Shown here piece by piece: positions 5,691-6,084 of a DNA stretch of 6,084 bases. Under the pieces are notes generated by a model. It was not told where the DNA came from and did not search any database. It saw only the letters and a program-made list of their open reading frames with translations. Location of the stretch: NCBI GenBank assembly GCA_026388595.1, contig JAPLJM010000400.1, positions 1-6,084 on the forward strand, read 5' to 3'. Position 1 is the stretch's first letter. Each line of letters starts with the position of its first letter. The position numbers were made by a program, and so were the translations under genes. The DNA is from Deltaproteobacteria bacterium. GTDB taxonomy: Bacteria; Desulfobacterota; Syntrophia; Syntrophales; Fen-1087.

Positions 5691-6084
5691 TCAGGCGCCG
5701 ATCCCCTCGAACAGGATCGTCGAGAGGTAACGCTCCCCCGCGTCGGGAAAGATGACGACGATTGTTTTCCCTGCAAATTCATCCAGTTTTGCCAGCCTTA
5801 CAGCGACAACTCCAGCCGCCCCGCAGGAGATGCCCGAAAGAATCCCTTCCTCTTTCGCCAGCCGCCGGGCAAATTCGACGGCTTCCATGCTTTCCACCTG
5901 CTCCACACGGTCCACCAGCGACAAATCGAGGGTGTCGGGAATAAACCCCGCGCCGATGCCCTGGATCTTGTGGGGGCCCGGTTTGAGTTCCTCGCCGGCC
6001 AGCTTCTGGCTGATGACAGGGCTTTCTTTCGGCTCCACGGCGACGGACAGGATTGCCTTGCCCATGGTCTTTTTGATATATTGG
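5691..6084 (-). CDS. cysK: Cysteine synthase A (O-acetylserine sulfhydrylase), C-terminal part
   Basis: CysK replaces the acetate of O-acetylserine with sulfide to make cysteine, using PLP. About 130 C-terminal residues are visible of a family length near 305-320, and the gene continues past the window edge, so the PLP lysine is not seen. Family hallmarks present are SVAVEPKESPVISQ, the GEELKPGPHKIQGIGAGFIP segment, EEGILSGISCGAA (the serine after GI contacts the PLP ring nitrogen in relatives), and the near-terminal GERYLST. The long insert before KPGPHKIQG matches E. coli CysK more than CysM. The stop TGA is followed by a small palindrome and 99 bases to ycaO. The enzyme uses the product of cysE at the other end of the window, although the two are not adjacent. 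Confidence 0.96.
   Translation of the reverse strand, partial: QYIKKTMGKAILSVAVEPKESPVISQKLAGEELKPGPHKIQGIGAGFIPDTLDLSLVDRVEQVESMEAVEFARRLAKEEGILSGISCGAAGVVAVRLAKLDEFAGKTIVVIFPDAGERYLSTILFEGIGA

Overview
All convincing genes lie on the minus strand, so the window is read here from its right end to its left end. The gene order is cysK (C-terminal part, cut by the window edge), a YcaO-family gene, a short dispersed-type inverted-repeat element, the C-terminal remnant of a MalY/PatB-type PLP C-S lyase, a small MOSC-domain gene, a 342-base gap, nifU, nifS, cysE, and the first codons of a gene for a probably exported protein.

The theme is sulfur and cysteine metabolism. CysE makes O-acetylserine and CysK turns it, with sulfide, into cysteine. 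NifS removes sulfur from cysteine as a persulfide, and NifU assembles it into Fe-S clusters. The MalY/PatB-type lyase, now broken, would have released sulfide or thiols from cysteine-type substrates. MOSC proteins are linked to sulfur or molybdenum handling, and YcaO enzymes activate amide backbones with ATP to make thioamides or azolines. nifU, nifS, cysE and the next gene are packed with 4-base overlaps or short gaps, and each has its own strong Shine-Dalgarno sequence. They look like one operon driven from a promoter just upstream of nifU.

The organism is most likely an anaerobic bacterium of the Desulfobacterota (old Deltaproteobacteria), perhaps Syntrophus/Smithella-like. Pointers are the EpsC-type serine acetyltransferase with a long N-terminal domain, use of full-length three-domain NifU with NifS and no isc genes in view, and the repeat with TTCGTAAAAAGT-type ends and a central GGCGTAC/GTACGCC hairpin, which I associate from memory with that group. 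This assignment is inference.

The most notable gene is ycaO. Its N-terminal half resembles, from memory, the methanogen YcaO that thioamidates a glycine of methyl-coenzyme M reductase. Here it sits in a bacterial cysteine/Fe-S neighbourhood with no TfuA partner or clear precursor peptide in view. The second notable point is the repeat between ycaO and the lyase remnant. The lyase has lost about two thirds of its length there, either by a real deletion or by an assembly join at the repeat. I see no CRISPR array, tRNA, rRNA, transposase gene or convincing riboswitch.
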